A stretch of 64,000 bases of DNA from Humulus lupulus (lineage: Eukaryota; Streptophyta; Magnoliopsida; Rosales; Cannabaceae), in NCBI RefSeq assembly GCF_963169125.1, contig NC_084802.1:22537107-22601106 (forward strand). Direction: 5' to 3'. The position numbers and the translations under genes are program-made. Each line of letters starts with the position of its first letter. The first letter of the stretch is position 1. Shown piece after piece: positions 11,576 through 21,565 of the stretch. The notes below the pieces were generated by a model. The model saw only the letters and a program-made list of their open reading frames with translations, ran no database searches and was not told the origin of the DNA.

Positions 11576-12021
11576 CTCCAATCTCTCTCTACCCTCTCTC
11601 TCTCTCTCTAGCTCCAAGAATCTCTAGTTTTCTCCAATAACTCTCCAAGAGAGTGCTTGACTTAGAGAGTTTAAGGCTTATTCAATCTCAATCCTCATTT
11701 CCTCAAGAGAAGGCCTTAAGCATCAATAATGGTTAGGAAATAGAGTATTAGGACAACGTTTTGCAACGTGTATAAGCCTTGGTTTGTTTTTTGCTGGCTC
11801 AAAGGATTGCTTGAAGTTTTGCTCAAAGTGGTGATATTTCCTAGGGTTTGAAGCTTCATCAAAGTTGAATAACACCATTGTTCTACTTGGGTTTGCATGT
11901 TTTTTCTTAATCTTTTTTCAGTCTTTGTCAATCCAAATTTTGTGTAGATTCTATTTCTTATGGTGGTCCTATCTCACTCTCCCCCAACATTCTAATACTC
12001 TATAATATGAGATAACATATC

Positions 12022-13372
12022 ATGGAAGAATCTAACTCTCTTTTGGCATTGAGATTCATACCTCAAGACTTTGTTAGATTAGATAGATTTGATGGGTCTA
12101 ACTTTGTTCGTTTGCAAGACAAGATTAGGTTCTTGCTCACTACTTTGAAAGTTTTCAATGTCTTGGATAAAGACCTAATAGCCTTGGAAGAGCCCAAGGA
12201 AGATGATACTCAAGAAGTTGTCAAAGAAAAGAAGAAGAGCGAAGAAGATGAGTTGATTTGTAGGGGCCACATCCTCAATGCCCTCTCGGATAGGCTCTAT
12301 GATCTCTACACCAACACCAAGACTAGGGCTAGCAATTCGTGTAAACGTGTCAGATTCATGTCGACACGATTATGACACAATACGATTAAGGTAAACACGA
12401 ACACGACATGATTATTAAACGTGTCAAAAATATGAACACGAACACGATAACACGATTATGACACAATTAATCATAACTATAAGAAAAAAATCATAAAACC
12501 TATGTAAAGTATTCGTGTTATCGTGTCTGACACGATTATGACACGACATGATTATTAAATGGGTCAACACGATTATGACACGATACGATTAAGGTAAACA
12601 TGAACACGACACAATTATTAAACGTGTCAAAAACTCAAACACGAACACGACACGATTATTAAAAGTGTCGTGTTCATGTTTACCTTAATCGTGTCGTGTC
12701 ATCGTGTCATGACCCAAATTTCCACCCCTAACCAAGACCGCCAAGGATATTTAGGAGGCCTTGGAAAAGAAGTACAAAACGGAAGAGGAAGGTACAAAAA
12801 AATTCTTTATTACTCAATATATGGAATTTAAATTTTATGACGATAAACCCCTTCTCCCTCAAATTCATGAGCTGCAAATTATTCTGAATAAATTGTCTAC
12901 TCTTAAAATTGTATTGCCAGAACAATTTCTAGTGGGTGTCCTTATAGCCAAGTTACCTCCTTCATGGAGAGGTTATAGGAAAAAGATGCTCCATAGAAAT
13001 GAAGAGACTTCTTTGGAGGAAATTCTCAAACACTTGAGAATTGAGGAGGAATCTTGTTCTAGAGATATGAATGAAGAGAAGTCCAATGGAGAGACTTCTA
13101 AGGGCAATGTTGTGGCAAATCCTCCTAACAAGGGCAAAGGAAATGACAAAAACAAGGACAGAGGTCAAAAACCCTTAGGGCCCAAGAAGAATGAGGGGCA
13201 ATTTAAAAGTTCCAAGAGACCTTGCTTTGTGTGTGGCAAGAATGGCCACTTTGCTAGAGATTGTAGGTTCAAGAGGAGCCATAAAAATGAGGCAAAAGTT
13301 AACTCAGCCCAAGAGGAGCTAATGGCAACACTAAGTGAGGTTAATGCCATTCATGGAAAGGTGAGTGGGTGA
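12022..13372 (+). pseudogene. Copia1 gag, split by a hAT-like element
   Basis: The first part (12022-12323) starts at ATG 12022 with the plant Copia gag N-terminus (FDGSNFVRLQDKIRFLLTTL, about 12088-12147). The second part (12739-13372) continues with a helical gag region and a CCHC zinc knuckle (CFVCGKNGHFARDC, about 13223-13264). Lys-rich linkers flank the knuckle. The element at 12324-12730 and its 8-bp duplication separate the halves. The 3' part is open to 13372. Confidence 0.87.
12324..12730. mobile_element. hAT-like non-autonomous element 2 (407 bp), ACACGATTATGACACGA-rich
   Basis: It is flanked by the perfect 8-bp duplication ACCAAGAC (12316-12323 and 12731-12738). Ends are TAGGGCTAGCAA and TTTCCACCCCTA. 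The body is made almost entirely of direct and inverted copies of words like AACACGACACGATTATTAAA and CGTGTCATGACAC. Confidence 0.9.
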
Positions 13373-16300
13373 TGGTATGATACTTGTGCCACCACTCATG
13401 TAACCTATGATAGATCTCTATTCAAGACCTTTGAATCATCAAACGAAGGGCATGAAATCCAAATGGGCAATGAGAAAACGTCAAAGGTTGAAGGAAAGGG
13501 AACTATTGACTTGTTCTTCACATCTGGCAAAAATGTTTTACTTACCAATGTTTTGTATGTACCGGAAATGAGTAGAAACCTTGTGAGTGACAATTTACTT
13601 GGCAAACCAAGAATCAAGGTTATGATGGAACCTGGCAAGCTTATTTTATCTAAAGACCATATTTTTGTTGGAAAGGGATATGCTTGTGATGGCATGTTCA
13701 AACTTTGTACCTTTATTGATCATGTGAACAATAAAGTTTCTTCTTCTTGTTATCTCAAATTCTATTACTTTGTGGCATGTTAGACTTGCACATATAGGAT
13801 TTAGCACAATTAAAAGGGTTGTCAAATGTGGATTAATTGATTGTGATAATGCCGAGCATGAAAAATGTAAATTATGTGTTAAATCTAAAATTGTAAAGAA
13901 ACATTTTCCTAATGTTGAAAGAAACTCTAAGTTGTTAGATTTGATACATAGTGATTTATGTGAACTTAATGGAATATTGACTAGAGGAGGAAGTAGATAT
14001 TTTATTACTTTCATTGATGATTGCTCTAGGTTCACATATGTATATTTGCTTAAAAATAAAGATGAAGCATTTGACATGTTTAAAGTGTATAAAGCGGAAG
14101 TTGAAAATCAACTTGAAAGGAAAATTAAAATACTTAGAAGTGATAGGGGTGGTGAATATTTTTCAAATGAATTTAATTTGTTTTGTGAGGAACATGGAAT
14201 AATTCATGAATGTACAGTCCCTTATACTCCACAACAAAATGGTATAGCAGAAAGAAAGAATAGAACATTTATTGAGATGATTAATGCTATGCTATTACAT
14301 TCTAAATTGAATTTTAGTTTGTGGGGTGAAGCCTTGCTATCCGCTTGTCATATTTTGAATCGTATTCCCTTGAAGAAAAATAATATATCTCCATATCAGT
14401 CATGGGAACGAAAGAAATAAAACAATGGTTATCTTAAAGTGTGGGGGTGTCTTGCTTATTGCAAAAGCACCGATCAAAAAAGAACCAAGTTGGGTCCAAG
14501 AGCTATAAGATGTGCATTTGTGGGTTATGCCCAAAATAGCAAAGCTTATAGATTATTAGAATTATAGTCTAATGTAATGATTGAATCTAGAGAGGTTGAG
14601 TTCTTTGAGAACATTTCATGCGATGACAACAAGTTAGAACCACCTCAAACTAGAGAGCCTCAAGAGAAGACTCCTAGAATAGTTGGTGAGCAACCTCATT
14701 GCCTAGAAGGAGCCAAAGGCTCAAAGATTTGGGATCAAATGAGAAGTGTTCTCTGATAGAGATACTATACCTTGTTGAAGGTGACAATGAGGAAGTTACT
14801 TGGAAACATCCAATAGTACTTCAAATAGAAAATGATCCTAAAATCTTAAAGGAAGCAATGTCCTCAAGGGACTCTGCTTTTTGGAAGGAGGCAATTAATG
14901 ATGAAATATATTCAATTATGTCAAACCACACTTGGGAATTGGTTGACCTTCCAAAAGGGTCCAAACCAATTGGGTGCAAATAAATATTTAGAAAGAAATA
15001 CCATACTGATGGTACCATACAAACCTTCAAGGCTAGGCTAGTAGCCAAAGGTTTCAAACAAAGAGAGAGAATAGATTACTTTGACACATATGCATCGGTA
15101 GCAAGAACTACCTCTATAAGATTGTTGTTTGCCTTATCATCTATATACAACCTTTATGTTCACCAAATGGATGTCAAAACGGAATTCCTAAATGGAGATC
15201 TCGAGGAGGAGGTCTATATGGAACAACTGAAAGGTTTTGTTCTTCAAGGAAATGAACATAAAGTGTGTAGACTTGTCAAATCATTATATGGTTTGAAACA
15301 AGATCCAAAACAATGGCATGAGAAGTTTGATAAAGTCATTGTTTCTAATGGATTTAGACACAACAATGCAGACAAGTGCTTATACTCTATGACTTGTGGG
15401 GCCTATGTCATACTTGTGTGTCTATATGTAGATGATATGTTGATTTTGAGTAATAACATGAAATGAATAATGGAAATGAAGAGGTTTCCATCTTCTAACT
15501 TCAAAATGAAAGCCCTTGGAGAGGTGGATACCATTCTAGGTATCAAAGTTAGAAGGAATAGCATGGGTTTTGTGTTAAGTCAAACCCACTATGTTGAGAA
15601 AGTGTTCGACAAATTCAGTCATCTCAAAATCAAAGAGGCACATACACCATTTGATTCAAACATGAAGTTTGAAAAGAATGAAGGAAGAGCGGTGGCTCAA
15701 TTGGAATATGCAAGTGCAATAGGTAGCCTAATGTATGCCGCTTATTGTACAAGAGCGGATATTGCATATGCGGTTAGTAAACCTAGTAGGTTTACTAACA
15801 ATCCAAGTACTAAGCATTGGAAGGCTATTAAGAGAATACTTGGTTATCTTAAGGGGACCAAAGAGTATATCCTTCACTATACAAACTTTCCAAAGATACT
15901 TGAAGGATATTCCGATGCTAATTGGATATCGTGAATTGGAGATAATCTCTCCACCACCGGTTGGGTGTTTACTCTTGGAGGAGGTGCAATCTCATGGGGC
16001 TCCAAGAAGCAAATGTGTATATCACACTCAACCATGGAAGCAGAGTTCATAGCTTTAGCGGCAACTAGCAAAGAGGCCGAGTGGCTTAGGAATCTCATGA
16101 TGGATATTCATTTAACCTCGAATATGGTATCAACAATTTCAATACATTGTGATAGTTAATCCGCACTTGCTAGAGCATATATTAGTATGTATAATGGAAA
16201 GTCTAGACACATTAGTCTAAGATATGAATATGTGAGACAATTGATTCAAGGTGGAATCATATTGATCTCATATGTTAAAACAAATGAGAACTTAGCAGAT

Positions 16301-16375
16301 CCATTTACAAAACCTCTTGTGAGAAAGTTAGTAAGTTCTACTTCAAAAGGAATGGGATTGAAACTCCTAGAATAA
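13373..16375 (+). pseudogene. Copia1 protease-integrase-RT-RNase H
   Basis: Domains in order: protease (YDTCATTHVTYDRS, about 13376-13417), GAG-pre-integrase HHCC zinc region (WHVRLAHIGF, about 13772-13801; CKLCVKSK), integrase core (IHSD near 13950, LRSDRGGEYF at about 14132-14161, GIAERKNRTF at about 14240-14272), RT (VAKGFKQRERIDYFDTYA at about 15041-15094, catalytic LYVDDMLIL at about 15421-15448), and Copia RNase H (SDANWIS at about 15914, [15 protein letters not shown] at about 16016-16060, NENLADPFTKPLV). Stops at about 14418, 14981, 15464, 15932 and 16157 and a few frame changes inactivate it. The stop at 16157 falls where Gln is usual. Confidence 0.9.
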
Positions 16376-16930
16376 TAGATTCATCAATGATGGAAACCCA
16401 ACTCTCAACTTGTACAAATCAAGGGAAATAGTTCAACGGGTAAGAACAAGTCATTGATAAGTGAATAGTTTCAACACTAAAATTTATGATGAACTCCATC
16501 CAAGATGGTTAGTGTTGGTTGCTACGAGTTAGGGTTAAGCCTAGGGCTTTTAATAAAGTTCAGTTGAGTGTAACAAGCATCTATAAAAGTAGCAAATATG
16601 TTGTAAGAACTTCACCTATGTATACTTAGAGGTGGTGCCTCCTCTCATGGGAATTGGTGTTTCTCCCCGAAAAGTCTATGAAGAGATGAGCACATGGCCA
16701 TGATAGTGCTAAGCGAGAAAGTGGGAAAATAAAAGATGTGGTGGAGGTGTGTGAGGTATCACCGGTGTTATCATATGGAATACTTGGTTCAAGCTCTAAG
16801 CTACTAATGATTTCGATAATACTTTATGGTATTTTCACTAAGATAAAGTTCAAACTGAAAGACACTTTATTTTATGCACCAAAACTATTTAAGCTAGAGA
16901 ATGTGGCTTGTATTTAACCAAGTGGGGGAT
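16376..16930 (+). other. Copia1 3' untranslated region and polypurine tract
   Basis: A non-coding stretch between the RNase H stop and the 3' LTR. Its last bases, AAGTGGGGGAT (16920-16930), are the polypurine tract directly before TGTTATGATT. Nothing else is recognised. Confidence 0.75.
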
Positions 16931-17763
16931 TGTTATGATTGGTTGAATACAAATGATAAAGTGTTAAAATACATGCAAGGTACAAACACTTAATAAAATT
17001 CACATAGTAAAGATGTGAATTTGAGTTTCAAATTGTAGGCACTTAAAAAATGCAAATTTGGGTCCAAAGTGATACATAAAAGTATTTAAGGGTTCCCAAA
17101 AAGTTTGGTGGCATTTGGAGCATTTTTTGGACCTTTGGAAGTGTCCAAAGCAGAGGGGGTGGCGATACGTCGCCACCCAGGAGGCGACACATTGCCTAAA
17201 AGCTAGGGTTTTCAGAAACCCTAGCAGGCGATGCATCGCCTGCTGTCGCCTGTTGTATTATGTGTATTTACGTAAATGCTCAAAATAACATGTTTTTCAA
17301 GTCTAATCTTATTGGTTAGACCTAATGATGGTGCATACTCTATATATGGGTCAAAAACAGTGATTTGGGAGACTTGATCACTCTCTCCAATCTCTGTCTA
17401 CCCTCTCTCTTTCTCTAGCTCCAAGAATCTCTAGTTTTCTCCAAGAACTCTCTAAGAAAGTGCTTGAATTAGAGAGTTGAAGGCTTGTTCAATCTCAGTC
17501 CACATTTCCTCAAAGAGAATTCCTCAAGCATCAATGGTGGCTTGGAAATAGAGTATTAGGACAGAATTCTACAACGTGTATAAGCCTTGGTTTGCTTAAA
17601 GTGGTGATATTTCTTAGGGTTTGAAGCCTGATCAAAACTTGAAGAACACCATTGTTCTACTTGGGTTTGCATGTTCTTTCTTAATCTTTTTTAAGTCCTT
17701 ATCAATCCAAATTTTGTGTAGATTCTATTTTTTGTGGTGGTGTTATCTCACTCTCCCCCAACA
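16931..17763 (+). repeat. Copia1 3' LTR (833 bp, complete)
   Basis: It starts TGTTATGATTGG and ends CCCCCAACA, homologous to the split 5' LTR. The 17160-17255 part has GGCGATACGTCGCC, GGCGACACATTGCC and GGCGATGCATCGCC, the Copia counterpart of the palindromic words in the Gypsy LTRs. Confidence 0.92.
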
Positions 17764-17967
17764 TATACTGACACCTGAACCAATGAGGGTTGTGAGTTGA
17801 TATACTTAGAAAGCATTGGAAATAAAAATTTTCAATCAATACGCTGAGTACTCATAACAAAAAAGCATAAAGGCATAAAATGTCGTATGTAAAAACTGTC
17901 AAGTACAAGGTGCCCCACCAATGGCACAAAAGTAAAGACAAAGAATAAACAACCAAAAGAAGACTAA
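17764..17967 (+). other. Tat1 non-coding segment after Copia1
   Basis: About 200 bp of AT-rich sequence between the Copia1 3' LTR and the end of the antisense Tat1 gene. No coding sense is seen. The integrase expected here if Tat1 were contiguous across Copia1 is absent. Confidence 0.5.
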
Positions 17968-20900
17968 CTAGGGCGAGGAGTATCATCTGAAAGACCGCCC
18001 TAAGCCTTGGCAACCTCACAATCCAGACACTTCTTAAGCTCCTTCGCTCGCGCCTACTCGGGGAGGAAATCCAAGTTCATATTTTTGTTGGACTCCCAGA
18101 TCAAGTAGAATCAAGATAAGGCAGTCTCTAAATACTCCTCTTGCTCCTTCTCGACAAGAGCTTCCTTCCGCAGTTGGTGCATTTCAGCAATCAGCTTCTC
18201 TTTCTCAGCTTCAGGCGGTTTAAGTAGATCGGCAAGTTTGCCTTTTACATGGGTTACCCTGAGGGTCAACTTGATCACTTCCTGCTATTTGAGCTCTACG
18301 GTACTGCAGAGAATGTTGATCTCTTCATCTTTCAAAGCAATGTCTACATCCCTAGAGCCAAGAATGTGCCTAAGGTCTAGTACCTCTTGGCAAACAACTT
18401 CAAACTCAGAGTGAAGGTTGGAAAACGTAGAGGTATACTCCACAGACCTATCATGGACATGGGAGGCCAACATCAGCGCTTGCAAAAAACATACAAGTGT
18501 TAGATAACATCAACACACAAGCTAACCAGACAAAAAGAAAACTTTAGAGGACTTACACTCTGAATGTCAAGGAGTGACTTCGTGAGGATGGTACTCAAGT
18601 CCTCATTCTTAATCCCATTAAAGGCAGTTGTCGTCTACTCTAGATGGGACGCTTGGTCCATAATGGCTCCTAAATTCTGTATGGCAGACTGGTGTGGCTT
18701 AGATAAGGGAGTAGACGCAGAGGAGGAGGCACCCGCATCAATGATACTGGGAGGAACCGGCATGGGTAAGGATGGCTCTACCTCTGCGACAGGATTAGAC
18801 GCCAGTGGAGCCGAAGGAGGCGCCTCGGGAGGGACCTCCGTTATCAGCTCAGGCTTAACCCTGGCCCTCTTGGCCACTCGGACAAAAGGGCTAGTCTTGG
18901 TTGGAGTCAACCTTTGTTGGGTATGAACAAAGACAAACATATCTGAACCTGCAAAGGAAGATCAAATATTAGAAGGATATCAAACACAGACGAAACATAA
19001 AGTAAAGATGATAAAAGTGTCGAACCTTCTGAGTGAGATTTGGGTTCAAACATGGCTTCATCAAAGTCATCTAAAGCAAGCGGTGAGTGCGCAGATGCAC
19101 CCACCTCATCACCCTCTTGTCCAGATAACACGGGCGAAGAGGTTACCTCCTCAATATGAATAGGCCTCGGGGAGTTATGGCGTTCACGGGCTCAATACCA
19201 TCTTCATCCGGAACATCAGTAACAGTAGAAGGAAATAACCCGACCTTCCTAAGGTTCTCTAAAGTAACAAAAACATTGACGTTCTTCTCCTCAAGGGTCA
19301 TGGCAATCAATGCCTTGGCCCTAACAGTCATGGCATGGGTCGGGAGTGGTCTATAAAAAGGCCCAACATGCTTAAACTTGGATTAGTTGGCCTCTGCATC
19401 TTTAGTGAAGAAATAGTTGTCGGCATATCTAAACACCTTGCTGTTTCCAGAAATTTCTTCCAAGAAGGTGTCGGTACCCTCACTCATATAATGGTGGAAG
19501 TGGAAGTACCCCGAGTTGCGTTGAGAAGGGTTCGTCTTCAGATCAAACAAGTAGTTGATCTCATGAGATACTAGTGATGCACACGGGGCGGGGAATTGGC
19601 GGGGAGTGCTCCCCCCATCCCCGTCCCCATTTATATTTCTAATCCCCGTCCCCGCCCCATCCCTGCTTATTCCCAGTTGGGGACGGGGTAGGGAATTCCC
19701 TATTGGGGCGTGGAATCCCCACGAGGAACCCATTTACTTAAAAAATAAATTTTAAATTAAAATTTTAAAATAAAAATCATAAATTATATGTAAATTAAAA
19801 TATTGCACAATATTTATTATTTAAAATATTAAACACTATCCTAAATAAAATTTAAAATATTAAAAAAGTTATTACTATACTACAAAAACACATAAAGAAA
19901 GATATAAAATACATATAAAATATTATAAAAATTTAAACGGGGCCCCGTCGGGGCGGGGAGTGCTATCCTAGTCCCCGCCTCATTTAACATTCGGGGATTG
20001 AAAGTTATCCCTGTCCCCGCCTCGTTCCCCATTTAGATGGGGATTCCCTGCCCCATTAGGGGCGGGTCCCTGCGGGGCCCCATCCCCATGGGGAAAATGT
20101 GCATTCCTAACTGGAGAAGTCCATTTTCTATGATGATAGATGATGTACAACGCAGATAATGCCAAGCTAGCGTTGGGAGCCAACTGAGAGGGACTAATAC
20201 CGAAATAATCTGCCATGCTCAGGAAATACTGATTAAGAGGAAGTAGGGTGCCAGACTTAATGGCAGAGCGTGTCCAAGCACACATACCCAAAAGGGGATC
20301 CTCAGATTTGTCGTCCAGACCAGGGATAGTGATGGAAACGCCAGAAAGGTCAAAGGTTTTCCTTAAGTTCTTTACTTTCTCTTCAGTCACGTCAGAGGCA
20401 GCCCCTTTGAACCGAACCACCTCATAATCAGCAGGGCGAGGCTTCTTAACCGGTTTCCATATGATATCTCTAGCAAAGGTGGCCCCGGAACCTGATGGAT
20501 GGAACTATTTCTGTCGTCTCTTCTGCTGTTGCGCAGCTGGTGAGACTATCTTCCTCTTGGGAGAAGGGCGAGCCACCTTAGGCAAAAACTTGTGAATAGA
20601 ATGCTCCTAAGGGTGAATAGCCTGGCGATGAGAGCCCTTGGTATACTCTCGCTGAGAATAAGAGTGATGGGGAACCCGACTGGTATCCCGATGAGAAGGG
20701 CATTGCAAGGAGTCTCACTGACCAGACAAACTCCACTGAGAAGAATGACCTCGATGCACAGAAGTACCACTAGGCAGAGTGGTACCATGTCGGAGAGCCT
20801 GAGATGCACCTCGATGAGATGTGCCCTGAGAGCCACGGGGAGTACTATGCTGAGAAGAGATCTGAGAAGAGCCAGGCGAAGAGCCCTGAGTGATGTGCCT

Positions 20901-21116
20901 GGCAATGTGAGGATCATCTTCGGAAGGTTGTCGAGTTGTTTGTTTTACTCTCGCCATTGGGCTATACCTTCTCAAGAAATCTTCTTTACTGAATAAATAT
21001 AGAGCAAAACAAAGAAGAATTATTTTCACCATTTCCAACAGCTCTTGAGGAGTACGCTCGCTCAAAGACTTGTTAGACGAAGAGGAGTTGGACATCTGCA
21101 ACAAAGAAATGATCAA
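17968..21116 (-). pseudogene. Antisense extra gene of Tat1 (Transposase_28-like domain plus coiled coil), interrupted
   Basis: Reading the minus strand from ATG 21116 (or ATG 20957) gives a low-complexity Ser/Gln/Arg-rich N-terminus starting MARVKQTTRQ at 20957, then VVRFKGAASDVTEEKVKNLR (about 20415-20356). A core LPLNQYFLSMADYFGISPSQ (about 20242-20183) resembles the 'putative gypsy-type transposon' (Transposase_28) family. After a 538-bp hAT-like insertion comes INYLFDLKTNPSQRNSGYFH (about 19563-19504), then Pro/Ala-rich and coiled-coil segments, and a C-terminus with NMNLDFLPE (about 18086-18060). Stops near 20715, 20600, 20490 and 18000 disable it. The same domain order occurs antisense in Tat2 at 30828-33424. 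Its lineage role is unknown. Confidence 0.72.
19572..20109. mobile_element. hAT-like non-autonomous element 3 (538 bp), CCCCGTCCCCGCCCC-rich
   Basis: Ends TAGTGATGCACA and TGTGCATTCCTA match the inverted-repeat pattern of the other hAT-like elements here. Both flanks are dense in GGGGCGGGGA and its complement around an AT-rich core (about 19741-19935). It interrupts the antisense Tat1 gene, and coding resumes on both sides. Flanking octamers (TGAGATAC, ACTGGAGA) do not match, so the duplication was lost or the site was deleted. Confidence 0.75.
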
Positions 21117-21565
21117 AAGTAAAGTTAGTATATCGTCGTAATGAAGCTCCCTACCACGAATCAGATAGGCCAGTAGCTGGGGGCATATCTATTACTAAGG
21201 AGCAAAAGTGAAGAAATCAAGGGTTGTGGTCCGATCAATGTGCTGACAAAGAAACGCAGAGAAAAATGAGCTATATGCAGTCGTTAAGTCACAAAGAATG
21301 GTCGACCTAGGCCCTAAGCTTACAAAACGAGAAGGAAATGTCATAGGTGGTTGGCCTACCACCTTAGGCCGACCACCTTAGGATGCAAACTTCAGAATAA
21401 TGCCAAAGGGCTAATGGTCAAGTCTTTAATAAACCATATAGAACAATGAAGACCCTAAGGAGATCAATAAAAAGGAAAAAAAATTAAGGGTCTCGGGTGG
21501 TTGGCCGATGATTTGGCCAACCACCCTAGATTTTGGGTCCCTGGAAATCGCCCAGGGAGTATGGT
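21117..21565 (+). other. Tat1 non-coding region upstream of the solo LTR
   Basis: No ORF of note. It contains GGTGGTTGGCCTACCACC-type words (about 21338-21380 and 21498-21528) and one CCTGGAAATCGCCCAGG unit (about 21541-21557), members of the repeat array that resumes at 24058 after the solo LTR. Confidence 0.6.

Larger units (their letters stand above)
9343..11989 (+). repeat. Copia1 5' LTR (about 820 bp) split by a solo LTR
   Basis: It starts TGTTATGATTAGTTAAATAC and ends CTCTCCCCCAACA, matching the 3' LTR at both ends. The interruption at 9754-11575 duplicates CTCCA. The 9551-9600 part carries GGCGATGCGTCGCC, a perfect palindrome but for one base. Confidence 0.9.
9343..17763 (+). mobile_element. 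Copia1: Ty1/Copia element with solo LTR and hAT-like insertions
   Basis: Two LTRs of about 820-833 bp (9343-11989 after removing the solo LTR; 16931-17763) flank gag, protease, integrase, RT and RNase H in the Copia order, with integrase before RT. The 5' LTR is split by a 1.8-kb solo LTR, and gag by a 407-bp hAT-like element. Flanking pentamers (TTATT at 9338-9342, TATAC at 17764-17768) do not match. No tRNA-iMet primer site is visible after 11989, so either it uses another primer or the site has decayed. Confidence 0.9.

Noticed and set aside
18001..18285. Independent host gene at the end of the Tat1 antisense reading
   Set aside because: The C-terminal LPE-AR motif and order match the Tat2 antisense gene, so it belongs to the element.
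20592..20996. 134-codon Arg-rich plus-strand ORF
   Set aside because: It lies opposite the Ser/Gln-rich minus-strand frame of the Tat1 antisense gene, whose homologue in Tat2 supports the minus strand.
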